From Streptomyces xiamenensis (GTDB lineage Bacteria; Actinomycetota; Actinomycetes; Streptomycetales; Streptomycetaceae): a stretch of DNA of 64,000 nt. The notes beneath the pieces were generated by a model that saw nothing but the letters and a program-made list of their open reading frames with translations, searched no databases and was not told the origin of the DNA. Positions 1 through 7,241 of this stretch are shown in pieces. Position numbers and translations under genes: made by a program. Location: assembly GCF_000993785.3 (NCBI RefSeq), contig NZ_CP009922.3, forward strand, positions 2,294,001 through 2,358,000, written 5' to 3'. Position 1 is the stretch's first letter. Every line of letters starts with the position of its first letter.

Positions 1-151
1 CCTCTTTGGCGAAGCGCTCGTTCCAGTGGATGGGGTTGAAGTCCCCCGAGGCGCCCGCGTACCGCACCAGGTCGGCGCGGGTCACCGGGAACGTACGGGC
101 CGGCAGCTCCGTACCCACCTCGACATCGGCGTACGCGATCCGTGCGGTCAC
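1..151 (-). CDS. MaoC-family dehydratase, N-terminal part (cut by window edge)
   Basis: The first 50 residues of a hot-dog-fold hydratase are visible. The segment GDFNPIHWNE is the typical MaoC active-site stretch, where Asp and His act in hydration of enoyl thioesters. The GTG start at 151 overlaps the stop of the upstream gene (GTGA), so the two are translationally coupled. Together they look like the two-subunit 3-hydroxyacyl dehydratase (HadAB-like) pair of actinobacteria, with this gene as the catalytic subunit. The C-terminus is outside the window. Confidence 0.85.
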   Translation of the reverse strand, partial: MTARIAYADVEVGTELPARTFPVTRADLVRYAGASGDFNPIHWNERFAKE

Positions 152-612
152 TTCTCCCCCTCCGGCTTCTCCGGCGCGCGCGACACCAGCTTGGTGTACG
201 CGGTCACCACGTGCTCCCCGGCGGCGTCGTGCACATCGCCGCGGACGTCGAGGATGTCGTTGCCCGCCATCGACTTCACGGACTCGATCACCGAGGTGAC
301 CGTCAGGACGTCCCCGGCCACCACCGGACGGCTGTACCGGAACTTCTGGTCGCCGTGCACCACGCGGGTGTAGTCCAGGCCCAGCTTCGGGTCGTGGATC
401 ACCGCCTGGGCGGCGGCGAAGGAGATCGCGAAGACGAACGTCGGCGGAGCGATCACATCCGGATGCCCCAGCGCCCGCGCGGCGGCCGGATCCGTGTACG
501 CCGGATTCTCGTCACCGATCGCGACCGCGAACTCGCGGATCTTCTCGCGCCCCACCTCGTACGGCTCGGTGGGCGGATAGGTCCGCCCGGCGAAGGACTG
601 ATCCAGGGCCAT
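148..612 (-). CDS. FAS1-like/MaoC N-terminal dehydratase (UPF0336 family)
   Basis: A 154-residue single hot-dog domain. The N-terminus (SFAGRTYPPTEPYEVGREKI) and the segment PPTFVFAISF are characteristic of the UPF0336/MaoC_dehydrat_N family. In actinobacteria this subunit pairs with a MaoC protein to dehydrate 3-hydroxyacyl thioesters in fatty acid metabolism. It overlaps the catalytic partner gene by four bases. The pair follows rpmG on the same strand, with a hairpin between them. The substrate cannot be read from sequence. Confidence 0.85.
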   Translation of the reverse strand: MALDQSFAGRTYPPTEPYEVGREKIREFAVAIGDENPAYTDPAAARALGHPDVIAPPTFVFAISFAAAQAVIHDPKLGLDYTRVVHGDQKFRYSRPVVAGDVLTVTSVIESVKSMAGNDILDVRGDVHDAAGEHVVTAYTKLVSRAPEKPEGEK

Positions 613-638
613 CGGCCGTCAACCTCCCAAAATCACGC

Positions 639-670
639 GAGGCCGCCCCCGACAGGTCGGGGACGGCCTC
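639..670 (-). terminator. Hairpin between rpmG and the dehydratase gene
   Basis: The arms gaggccgcccccga and tcggggacggcctc pair almost perfectly around a short loop just after the rpmG stop codon. There is no T-run, as is common in Streptomyces. It probably ends or attenuates rpmG transcription. Confidence 0.6.
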
Positions 671-684
671 GCAACAGTGACAAG

Positions 685-849
685 TCAGCGGGTCTCGCGG
701 TGCGCCGTGTGGGCGTTGCAACGCGGGCAGTGCTTCTTCATCTCCAAGCGGTCCGGGTCATTACGCCGGTTCTTCTTGGTGATGTAGTTCCGCTCCTTGC
801 ACTCCACGCAGGCCAGCGTGATCTTCGGGCGGACGTCGGTGGCAGCCAC
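685..849 (-). CDS. rpmG: Ribosomal protein L33 (zinc-binding form)
   Basis: A 54-residue protein of the large ribosomal subunit. It has two CxxC pairs (CVEC near residue 14 and CPRC near residue 42), so it is the zinc-containing C+ type and not the zinc-free paralogue that streptomycetes express under zinc starvation. The central [15 protein letters not shown] is typical of L33. The start is GTG at 849, preceded by an AAGGAGCACTCAC-type ribosome-binding region. It lies upstream of the dehydratase pair and downstream of two tRNA genes. Confidence 0.95.
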   Translation of the reverse strand: MAATDVRPKITLACVECKERNYITKKNRRNDPDRLEMKKHCPRCNAHTAHRETR

Positions 850-939
850 GTGAGTGCTCCTTGACGGATGGACGGATTAAACACAGGAAAGAGTAGCCGA
901 TCGGAGGACCGACCCCGCAATCGGCTACTCGGAGTGAAG

Positions 940-1012
940 TAGCGGCGACCGGACTTGAACCGGTGACACAACGATTATGAGCCGTTTGCTCTACCGACTG
1001 AGCTACGCCGCC
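940..1012 (-). tRNA. tRNA-Met (CAT)
   Basis: A 73-nt cloverleaf on the minus strand. The acceptor arm GGCGGCG pairs with CGCCGCT (one G-U), the T-arm GGTTCAAGTCC is normal, and the anticodon loop reads CTCATAA with anticodon CAT. The structure fits elongator Met. No CCA is encoded. Confidence 0.95.
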
Positions 1013-1059
1013 ACGAGCTGCGCGGCTCCCGCCAACAGGAGGAAGACCTCACATCTCAG

Positions 1060-1132
1060 AGCCCCAAAACGGAATCGAACCGTTGACCTTCTCCTTACCA
1101 TGGAGACGCTCTGCCGACTGAGCTATTGGGGC
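1060..1132 (-). tRNA. tRNA-Thr (GGT)
   Basis: A 73-nt cloverleaf on the minus strand. Acceptor GCCCCAA pairs perfectly with TTGGGGC, the anticodon stem TCTCC/GGAGA closes the loop ATGGTAA, and the anticodon is GGT. It lies 47 bp from tRNA-Met and is likely co-transcribed with it and rpmG. Confidence 0.95.
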
Positions 1133-1287
1133 GAGCGAGAAAGAGATTACACGCTCCCGGGCCGAAGACGAAATCCGTAAACGGCCGCCCCGGCTCCGTC
1201 AACACCGCCCAAGTCGCCGGAAACCACAGCAGTACGACTAATGGCGTCTTCCCCACCCAGCCACCCCGGGCGCCGTAGCCTCGCCTC

Positions 1288-2520
1288 GTGCCCGACCACC
1301 GCGATGCCGCCGCGACCGCACTGCTGCTGGGCGGCGCCCGGCTCGCCGACGGCCGTACCGTCGATGTCCGGCTGACCGGCGAGCGCGTCGAGGCCGTCGG
1401 AACCCCCGGCAGCCTGCCCGCCACCGCGCCGGGCGTCCAGCGGCTCGACCTCACCGGCTATCTGCTCCTGCCGGCCCCCGCCGAGCCGCACGCCCACCAC
1501 GACACCGCCCTCACCAGCGGCTGCCCGGGGCCGCCCCCCGAGGGGCCCGACCAGCTGCGGCGGCGGATCATCGAGGCGTCGCTGCTCCAGCTCAGCCACG
1601 GCGCCACCGCCCAGCGCAGCCAGATCAGGATCGGCGACATCCTGGGGCTGCGCGCGCTGGAGGCCGCCCAGGCGGCGCGGCGGGCGCTGCTGGGGCTCGC
1701 CGAGCTCCAGCCGGTGGCCGCGCCCCGGCTGCTGACCGGGCGGGCCGGCGCCGACAACCGCGCCCAGCTCGCGGACGCCGCCCAGCTCGGCGGCACCGCG
1801 CTGGGCGGCTGTCCCGACCTCGACCCGGACCCGGCCGGCTACGCGGACATCGTGCTGTCCATCGCCGACGCCCAGGGGTGCGCCATCGACCTGCACACGG
1901 ACGCGGACGACCCGGCCCGCTTCGCCCGGCTGGTGACGGCGGCGGGGGCGTGCCGTACGGCGGTCACGCTGGGCCCGTGCGCCGGGCTCTCCCTTCTGCC
2001 CCCGGACACCGCGGCGCGCGCCGCCGACCAGCTGGCGGCGGCCGGGGTCGCGGTCAGCTGCCTGCCGCAGTCGCCGTGCGCGGCCCTGCCCGCGCCAACC
2101 CGTCCCTCCCGGCCCCCGACACCGCCGGTCCGGACGCTGCTGGCCGCCGGTGTCACGGTGGCGGCGGGCAGCGGGGCGGTACGGGACGCGGGCAATCCGG
2201 TGGGCCGCGGCGACCCGCTGGAGGCCGCGTACCTGCTGGCGGTGCGCGGGGCGTGCGACACGACCGGGGCGTACCGGGCCATCAGCTCGGCGGCGCGGGC
2301 GGTGCTGGGGCTGCCGAAGGTGCGCATCGAGCCCGGCTTCCCGGCGGAACTGCTGGCGGTGCGCGGCGAGAACCTGCCGGGCGCGCTGTCCCTGGCGTAC
2401 AGCCGGCTGGTGATCCACCGGGGCCGGGTGGTGGCCCGTACCTCCGCCGTCCGTGAGTACTGCGGCTCCCCTGCGGTCCCCCTGACGGAGCTGCCGCGCC
2501 AGCCGGCTCCCAGGAGCTGA
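1288..2520 (+). CDS. Amidohydrolase-fold protein, cytosine-deaminase-like, probably inactive
   Basis: A 410-residue protein with the layout of the cytosine deaminase/amidohydrolase superfamily: an N-terminal beta-sandwich strand (LLGGARLADGRTVDVRL), then a barrel and a C-terminal return of the sandwich (NLPGALSLAYSRLVIHRG). The first metal motif is present as PHAHHD. Two later positions look degraded: the segment that normally carries a metal-binding His reads LGPCAGL, and the segment that normally reads GSDNVRD reads GSGAVRD, losing the Asp. I infer a catalytically weakened or dead homologue, possibly a binding or structural protein. GTG start at 1288. The gene stands alone. Confidence 0.7.
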   Translation: MPDHRDAAATALLLGGARLADGRTVDVRLTGERVEAVGTPGSLPATAPGVQRLDLTGYLLLPAPAEPHAHHDTALTSGCPGPPPEGPDQLRRRIIEASLLQLSHGATAQRSQIRIGDILGLRALEAAQAARRALLGLAELQPVAAPRLLTGRAGADNRAQLADAAQLGGTALGGCPDLDPDPAGYADIVLSIADAQGCAIDLHTDADDPARFARLVTAAGACRTAVTLGPCAGLSLLPPDTAARAADQLAAAGVAVSCLPQSPCAALPAPTRPSRPPTPPVRTLLAAGVTVAAGSGAVRDAGNPVGRGDPLEAAYLLAVRGACDTTGAYRAISSAARAVLGLPKVRIEPGFPAELLAVRGENLPGALSLAYSRLVIHRGRVVARTSAVREYCGSPAVPLTELPRQPAPRS

Positions 2521-2677
2521 CGACGGGTCGGGGCCCCGGGGAACGCCGTGTGGCGCGCGGCCGACGAGGTGTCCGCGGGCCGTACCGTGGGGCGATGTAC
2601 CCCGCGAGGGCCCAAGGCGGTGACCGCGGGCCCGGGGCTCTCCGTGAACACCGGCCGGGTGTGCCAAGCTCGGGAGC

Positions 2678-3343
2678 ATGCGCACAGTCATCGCCGGAGG
2701 GCACGGGAAGATCGCACAGCGTCTGGAGCGGCTGCTGGCCGCGCGCGGGGACCGCCCCGCGGGCCTGATCCGCAAGCCGGAACAGGCCACGGCACTGCTC
2801 GCGGCGGGCGCCGAACCCCTCGTCTGCGACCTGGAGTCGGCGCCGGTCGCCGAACTGACGAAGCATCTGGAGGGCGCCGACGCGGTCGTCTTCGCCGCCG
2901 GCGCCGGGCCGGGTTCGGGAGCGGCCCGCAAGGAGACGGTGGACCGGGCGGCGGCGGCCCTGCTCGCGGACGCGGCGGAGGCGGCCGGGGTGCGGCGCTA
3001 TGTGATGGTGTCGGCCATCAACGTGGACGAGGAGCCGCCGCCCGGCACCGACCCCGTCTTCGCCGCCTATCTGCGGGCCAAGGCCGCCGCCGACGCGGAC
3101 CTGCGCGCGCGCACCGCCCTGGAGTGGACGATCCTGCGCCCCGGCATGCTGACCGACGCCCCCGGCACCGGCCTGGTGGACCTCTCCCCGGACGCTCCGC
3201 GCGGCGAGATCACCCGGGACGACGTGGCGGCGGTGCTGCTCGCCCTGCTGGACACCCCGGCGACGGCCGGCCTGACCTTGAACCTGGTCAACGGCTCGAC
3301 CGCTGTCGACGCCGCGGTGACCCGCGCCGCCACCGCCGGCTGA
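2678..3343 (+). CDS. NAD(P)-binding atypical short-chain dehydrogenase
   Basis: A 221-residue Rossmann protein. The dinucleotide-binding loop GGHGKIAQRL lies at residues 7-16, RKPEQ follows the second strand, and the segment RYVMVSAINVDEE carries the region where NmrA-like and atypical SDR proteins have their substrate pocket. There is no classical YxxxK pair, which fits NAD(P)H-binding domain (NAD_binding_10) proteins that act as reductases or redox sensors. A strong hairpin follows the stop codon, so it is probably a single-gene transcript. Confidence 0.85.
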   Translation: MRTVIAGGHGKIAQRLERLLAARGDRPAGLIRKPEQATALLAAGAEPLVCDLESAPVAELTKHLEGADAVVFAAGAGPGSGAARKETVDRAAAALLADAAEAAGVRRYVMVSAINVDEEPPPGTDPVFAAYLRAKAAADADLRARTALEWTILRPGMLTDAPGTGLVDLSPDAPRGEITRDDVAAVLLALLDTPATAGLTLNLVNGSTAVDAAVTRAATAG

Positions 3344-3355
3344 CGGACTTCCTCC

Positions 3356-3405
3356 GCCGGGGCCGCGGGCCGGATCGCCACGGAGATCCGGGCGGCGGCC
3401 CCGGC
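3356..3405 (+). terminator. Long GC hairpin after the SDR gene
   Basis: The outer arms gccggggccgc and gcggccccggc are perfect 11-bp complements. The interior adds a second pairing (ccggatc with gatccgg). Placed 13 bp after the stop codon, it is a convincing factor-independent terminator that also insulates the eCIS locus. Confidence 0.7.
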
Positions 3406-3784
3406 CGGTCCCCATGGCCCTGACCGCGCGGGCCGCGATCACACCCCATCACCATCACACACCGGGGCCCGGTACGTCCGGCGTCTCCCGCGCACCACCT
3501 CTCCCCCGCACTTTCCTTGCCCCGGCGGGCGGTGGCGGGTACCTCGTCACCGCCTCGGAGGGCCGCCCCGGTACGCCCGTGCGGTCAGGGCCGAGCGGTG
3601 CCGGTGTCGCGGCACGTGGCGCCGCGCCGAAGCACCGCCGGGTCGCCGGCCCGCGTACCCGTACGGCGTAGCGTGCAGCCACAGTTGCCCTGCTGGTGAG
3701 GGCCTTTCAGGACCCCGCCGGAACATGGGCAGGAGATTCCGCGCAACATAGTGCCCTCTTGGGGTGGTCTTTACCGTGAGAGCC
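3406..3784. other. Non-coding interval upstream of the eCIS regulator
   Basis: About 380 bp with no credible gene. Open frames here have no family features and skewed composition (one reads a short run of His). The 3' part must hold the promoter of the leader ORF and LuxR gene, but no clear -35/-10 pair could be chosen by eye. Confidence 0.5.
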
Positions 3785-3823
3785 ATGAACGACTCCGTCG
3801 TCACTGCCAACGAGCCCACTTAG
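3785..3823 (+). CDS. 12-codon leader ORF upstream of luxR
   Basis: The short frame reads MNDSVVTANEPT and stops with TAG at 3821-3823. The stop runs straight into the purine-rich sequence taggggagat that serves as ribosome-binding site of the LuxR gene, whose TTG start follows at 3832. The arrangement suggests translational coupling or a regulatory leader. The codons are ordinary high-GC ones. Whether the peptide is made is unknown. Confidence 0.4.
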   Translation: MNDSVVTANEPT

Positions 3824-3831
3824 GGGAGATC

Positions 3832-4515
3832 TTGCCCAGCTCAATCCGGAACCCGGACACCAGCCGGGGAGCGATACCCGACGCTCCCCCGGATTCACGG
3901 ATACCCGTGGCGGTGCACACCGCCGAACCACTCTCCCGCGAAGGCGCGCTCAGTCTGCTGGGGCGACACCCCGACATCGAGCTGCGCGAGGAGACCGCGT
4001 TCACCTCCGGCACCGTCGTCCTGCTCATCGCCGACACCCTCGACGGTGCCACCCTCTCCGTCTTAAGGCGTATCGCGCGCACGGCCGGTGCCCGCGCCGT
4101 CCTCGTCGTCGGCACGCTGCGGGAGGCCGAACTCCTGGACGTGGTCGCCTGCGGCATCAGCGCCATCGTCTGGCGGCACGAGGCCACCGAGAAGCGCCTG
4201 GTGCAGGCCGTGCTGGCGGCGGCCCGCGGCGACGGCACCCTGCCGGGCGATCTGCTCGGCCGGCTGATCAACCAGGTCGGCGCGCTGCACCGTTCTGCGG
4301 CGGGCCGCGAGGGCGTACCCACCAGCGGACTGACACCCCGTGAGGTGGAGGTGCTGCGATTGGCGGCCGACGGCCTCGACACCGGGGAGATCGCCGCCAA
4401 GCTGGCCTACTCCGAACGCACCATCAAGAACGTGATGCACGGGCTGACCACCCGATTCCATCTGCGCAACCGGGCCCACGCGGTGGCCTACGCCTTCAAA
4501 GAGGGATACCTCTGA
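3832..4515 (+). CDS. LuxR-family transcriptional regulator of the eCIS locus (TTA codon)
   Basis: A 227-residue protein with a response-regulator-like N-terminal domain (residues about 22-140) and a C-terminal LuxR helix-turn-helix (about 163-225: LTPREVEVLRLAADGL, TIKNVMHGLTTRFHLRNRAHAV). The N-terminal domain lacks the usual acidic pocket (VAVHTAEPLS where DD is expected), so it probably does not use standard phosphorylation. I chose the TTG at 3832 because GGGGAGA lies 3-9 bases upstream; a longer in-frame start at 3751 would overlap the leader ORF. Leu-78 is encoded by TTA, the codon read by the bldA tRNA. It most likely activates the following eCIS genes. Confidence 0.85.
   Translation: MPSSIRNPDTSRGAIPDAPPDSRIPVAVHTAEPLSREGALSLLGRHPDIELREETAFTSGTVVLLIADTLDGATLSVLRRIARTAGARAVLVVGTLREAELLDVVACGISAIVWRHEATEKRLVQAVLAAARGDGTLPGDLLGRLINQVGALHRSAAGREGVPTSGLTPREVEVLRLAADGLDTGEIAAKLAYSERTIKNVMHGLTTRFHLRNRAHAVAYAFKEGYL
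4063..4065 (+). promoter_or_regulatory. In-frame TTA codon (bldA checkpoint)
   Basis: Within GTC TTA AGG the TTA is in frame with the regulator (231 bases after its start). TTA is the rarest codon in Streptomyces, and its tRNA accumulates late in development, so this codon can delay synthesis of the regulator. I saw no other in-frame TTA in the eCIS genes by eye. Confidence 0.85.
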
Positions 4516-4682
4516 TCGTGGCCGCCCCTCGCCGGGCATCCGGCTGTTGCCTTCCGGGGCAGTGGGTGTGCCCGGCGCCCGGCCCCGGGGCCCATGTGCG
4601 GAAAGGCCGTCGGCCAGGCATGATCTGCGGCGTCCGTGCCTGACCCGGAACGGCGCTGACACGCAACGGTGGGAGTACGACG

Positions 4683-5381
4683 GTGATCCACGAGGTGGAC
4701 GAGGTTCTGAAGGGACTGCTCGGCGGCGGCTCGCTGACCGGCTCCGGCATCGATGTCTCGTTCGAGGTGCCGAGCCGTGACTGGGCGGCACGCCGCAACG
4801 GGCCGGTGATCAACGCGTACTTGTACGACATCCGGGAGGACACCGGCCGCCGGCAGCGCGGCCAGGTCGCGGTGCGCGATGACCGCGACATCACCGTGAA
4901 GCGGCGCGAGACGCCCCGCTGGCTGCGGCTGTCGTACCTGGTGACGGCGTGGACGAAGCAGCCGGAGGACGAACACCGTCTGCTCTCGGCCGTACTGGCC
5001 ACGCTGCTGCCCCGGGACACGCTGAACCCCTCCGAACTTCCCGACAGTCTGCGGGCCCTGGGCATGCCGGTGCTGCTGACGGTGGCGGGTCCGCACGGTG
5101 AGGCCCGTTCGCTCGCGGACATCTGGTCGGCGCTGGGCGGCGAACTCAAGCCGTCCGTCGATGTGACGCTCACCGCGCCCTTCCCGCTGTACCCGGAGTA
5201 CGACGTCGCCCCGCCGATCAAGCAGGCCGTCGTCCGGGCGCGGGGTATGTCCGACGGGCCGTCCGCCGCCGAGCGGAGCACCCAGCGGTCCCTGTCCTTG
5301 CCGAAGCCCCGCGCGGGCGGGTCCCGGGAACTGCGGCCCATCCGGCGGACACGGGCGATCCGGCGCAAACGCGCCACCTGA
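4683..5381 (+). CDS. eCIS tail-terminator/cap protein, Pvc16-like DUF4255
   Basis: A 232-residue protein. Residues 1-175 match the DUF4255/Pvc16_N domain: IHEVDEVLKGLL at the start, PVINAYLYDIRED, and LRLSYLVTAWT. In Afp/Pvc particles this protein caps the distal end of sheath and tube and sets particle length. The last 50 residues are basic and Arg-rich (RRTRAIRRKRAT) and probably disordered. GTG start at 4683. It follows the LuxR gene on the same strand and is closed by a hairpin, so regulator and cap may form a separate short operon from the structural genes. Confidence 0.85.
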   Translation: MIHEVDEVLKGLLGGGSLTGSGIDVSFEVPSRDWAARRNGPVINAYLYDIREDTGRRQRGQVAVRDDRDITVKRRETPRWLRLSYLVTAWTKQPEDEHRLLSAVLATLLPRDTLNPSELPDSLRALGMPVLLTVAGPHGEARSLADIWSALGGELKPSVDVTLTAPFPLYPEYDVAPPIKQAVVRARGMSDGPSAAERSTQRSLSLPKPRAGGSRELRPIRRTRAIRRKRAT

Positions 5382-5401
5382 GGCGAGCGCCCGCCGACGG
5401 A

Positions 5402-5432
5402 CACCGCCGCCCGGCAATACCGGGCGGCGGTG
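5402..5432. terminator. Bidirectional terminator between cap gene and CisA-like gene
   Basis: A perfect 13-bp inverted repeat (caccgccgcccgg / ccgggcggcggtg) with a 5-base loop. It sits between two convergent genes, 20 bp after the cap gene and 80 bp from the stop of the membrane-protein gene, and can stop transcription from both sides. Confidence 0.75.
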
Positions 5433-5512
5433 GTGGCGCGTGCGTGTGGTTGCGGACGGTCACCGCCGGGGCGCGCCGGGCGCGGACACCGGCCCGCCCC
5501 GCCCGGGGTCCG

Positions 5513-6922
5513 TCACAGCTCCTTGTCGGCTTCCCTGTCGTAGATCGTCCACCGCGAGTGCTCCGAGGAGGAGCACTCGCCGAGGGTCAGCGGATGGTCG
5601 ACCTCGGTGGCGTCCAGACCGTCGACGACCAGACACAGGTGGTTGCTCTTGAAGTTGCGGATCCAGTAGGTGCCGTCGTCCTTCGGATCCAGCCACCACA
5701 GCTGGTTGTCGTCGGTGTTGTCGACGCACCTGTACTGGAACAGCACCGTCCCCTCCTTGTGGGCGTGCTGACCCGCCAGGTCCATGCAGAAGTCGGCCCA
5801 GACATTGCGAATCTGGAAGAGCGGCAGGCCGGCCGGTCCACCTTCGGGCAGGCGCACCTCCAGATTCCACAGCTGGCTGTTCTGGTCATCCCGGCACCTG
5901 TGCTGTTCGACCTTGTAACCCGACTCGGGCTTTGCGCCCGGGATGTCCGCGCAGCGCTCGGTCGTGGCGTTCAGCAGTGTGACGTTCTCCATCGGAGGGC
6001 CTTCCTCTTCCTCCTCTTCGTCGCCACCGCCGCTCTCGGCCTCCGGCTCGGGCTCGGGTTCCGGCTCGGGCTCGGGTTCCGGCTCGGGCTCCGGCTCGGG
6101 GGAGGGGGGCGGCGGTTCGGCCGAGGCGGGCGGCGGGTCGATGGGCTCACTGACCTCGCTCGTCAGCTCGGTGGCCAGGCTCTTGACCTTCGGGTCGTGG
6201 TTGTACCAGAGCATGGCGAAGGCGAGGGCGAGCGCGACAGTCGCTCCCAGGAAGGCGGCGAGCCAGCCGGGCAGGAAGCCGCGCTGGAGGAACGTGCCCT
6301 CCGCCGGCAGCGGTTCCTTGCCGGAGCGCTGGACGACGAGGCGGTACGGCCGCTCGTCCTTGCCGCCGAGCCACCTGAGGGTCTTCGGCCGCAGCGTCAC
6401 CTTCACGAACGCGGCCCGGCCCGGCTCGATCCGCACATTGCTGGGCTGCAGGTCGTAGGAGAGCTGGTCGCCGTTGTCGCTGCCGCTGAGCGAGGCGGTG
6501 ATCGGGGTGTTGCCGAGGTTGTCGACGGCGAGCTGGGGCTTGCCCCGGAACCGGCCCTTCACGGTGGGCGGCACCACTTCGGCGCGCACTTCGGTGAAGG
6601 GCAGCACGGTCAGGTTCCCCTCGGGGACCACCACCGCCTCGGGATGCTCGGTGGGCGTGATCCGTACCGCGTACGGATTCGGCCCCGCGGTCGCGTCGGG
6701 GGTACGGGGCGGGGCGAAGGTCAGCTCGACGGCTCCGGTCGTCCCCGGGTAGAGCCGGAGCGTCTGCGGCTCCACCGTCGTCCAGGGCGCCAACTCCCCG
6801 ACGGGCTCGAAGCGGTACTCGTCGACCACGTCTCCGGTGTTGCGCAGACGCAGGCGTACCCGCGTGCTGTCACCGGGAGCGACGGTCGCGGAGGCGGGTT
6901 CCAGGGAGGTCCACAGAGTCAC
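5513..6922 (-). CDS. CisA-like membrane protein: Ig-like domains, one TM helix, beta-trefoil lectin domain
   Basis: A 469-residue protein from a GTG at 6922 (a longer frame to 7147 has no family features). Residues 1-205 are beta-rich Ig-like repeats of the NEW3 type, with segments such as VAPGDSTRVRLRLRNTGDVV and KPQLAVDNLGNTPITASLSG. One TM helix spans about 217-240 (LAAFLGATVALALAFAMLWY). Then comes a Pro-Glu repeat linker (about 260-320) and a ricin-type beta-trefoil (about 323-469) with QLWNLE, QLWWLD and RWTIYD motifs. Positive charges before the helix favour a cytosolic N-terminus and an exported lectin domain. The gene is antiparallel to the eCIS operon and shares its divergent promoter region. 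From memory, S. coelicolor has a similar membrane protein, CisA, needed for firing. Confidence 0.8.
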   Translation of the reverse strand: MTLWTSLEPASATVAPGDSTRVRLRLRNTGDVVDEYRFEPVGELAPWTTVEPQTLRLYPGTTGAVELTFAPPRTPDATAGPNPYAVRITPTEHPEAVVVPEGNLTVLPFTEVRAEVVPPTVKGRFRGKPQLAVDNLGNTPITASLSGSDNGDQLSYDLQPSNVRIEPGRAAFVKVTLRPKTLRWLGGKDERPYRLVVQRSGKEPLPAEGTFLQRGFLPGWLAAFLGATVALALAFAMLWYNHDPKVKSLATELTSEVSEPIDPPPASAEPPPPSPEPEPEPEPEPEPEPEPEPEAESGGGDEEEEEEGPPMENVTLLNATTERCADIPGAKPESGYKVEQHRCRDDQNSQLWNLEVRLPEGGPAGLPLFQIRNVWADFCMDLAGQHAHKEGTVLFQYRCVDNTDDNQLWWLDPKDDGTYWIRNFKSNHLCLVVDGLDATEVDHPLTLGECSSSEHSRWTIYDREADKEL

Positions 6923-6987
6923 GTGGGCGAGCGTAGTGAAGACACCGTGGGCGGTCAGGAGCCGTCGACACCGTACTTCGGGCGCGA

Positions 6988-7008
6988 AAGGGCAAGCCGA
7001 TTGCCCTT
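6988..7008. promoter_or_regulatory. Inverted repeat, 8-bp arms
   Basis: aagggcaa and ttgccctt are separated by gccga. It lies 66 bp upstream of the CisA-like start codon and 234 bp upstream of the sheath start, as expected for a regulator-binding site or a leader hairpin. Confidence 0.45.
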
Positions 7009-7148
7009 CTGGAACCGCGTCAGGAAGGCCCTGACACGGGGACATCGCGCGTACGGCGGCGGGCAGCGGCGAACCGGAGCGGGGCCCGTGCCCTGCCCGG
7101 GGAGCCCGTACGAGGTCCGCACGAACTGCCCCCCAGGGACTGGACATT

Positions 7149-7163
7149 GCCCATCACATGGGC
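7149..7163. promoter_or_regulatory. Inverted repeat, 6-bp arms, near the sheath gene
   Basis: gcccat and atgggc flank cac, about 80 bp upstream of the sheath start codon. It may be an operator for the eCIS operon; a candidate ligand is the LuxR protein encoded at 3832-4515. Confidence 0.4.
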
Positions 7164-7241
7164 CCCAGGGTCGTTCCGCTGCCGTGCCGAGGCACGTCAA
7201 GGTGGTGCTGTCGCTACTCATACCCCGAGGAGATGCACACC

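Larger units (their letters stand above)
6923..7241. promoter_or_regulatory. Divergent promoter region for the CisA-like gene and the eCIS operon
   Basis: A 319-bp non-coding stretch between two divergent start codons. It contains two clean inverted repeats (listed separately) and must contain the promoters of both transcripts. I could not assign -35/-10 boxes with confidence. Confidence 0.7.

Noticed and set aside
3414..3699. Short open frames, one with a His-rich run, before the eCIS regulator
   Set aside because: No ribosome-binding site, family feature or codon pattern; all disagree with one another in frame.
3751..3831. Longer N-terminus for the LuxR regulator
   Set aside because: The extra 27 residues overlap the leader ORF, lack a ribosome-binding site and resemble no LuxR protein; TTG 3832 has a good one.
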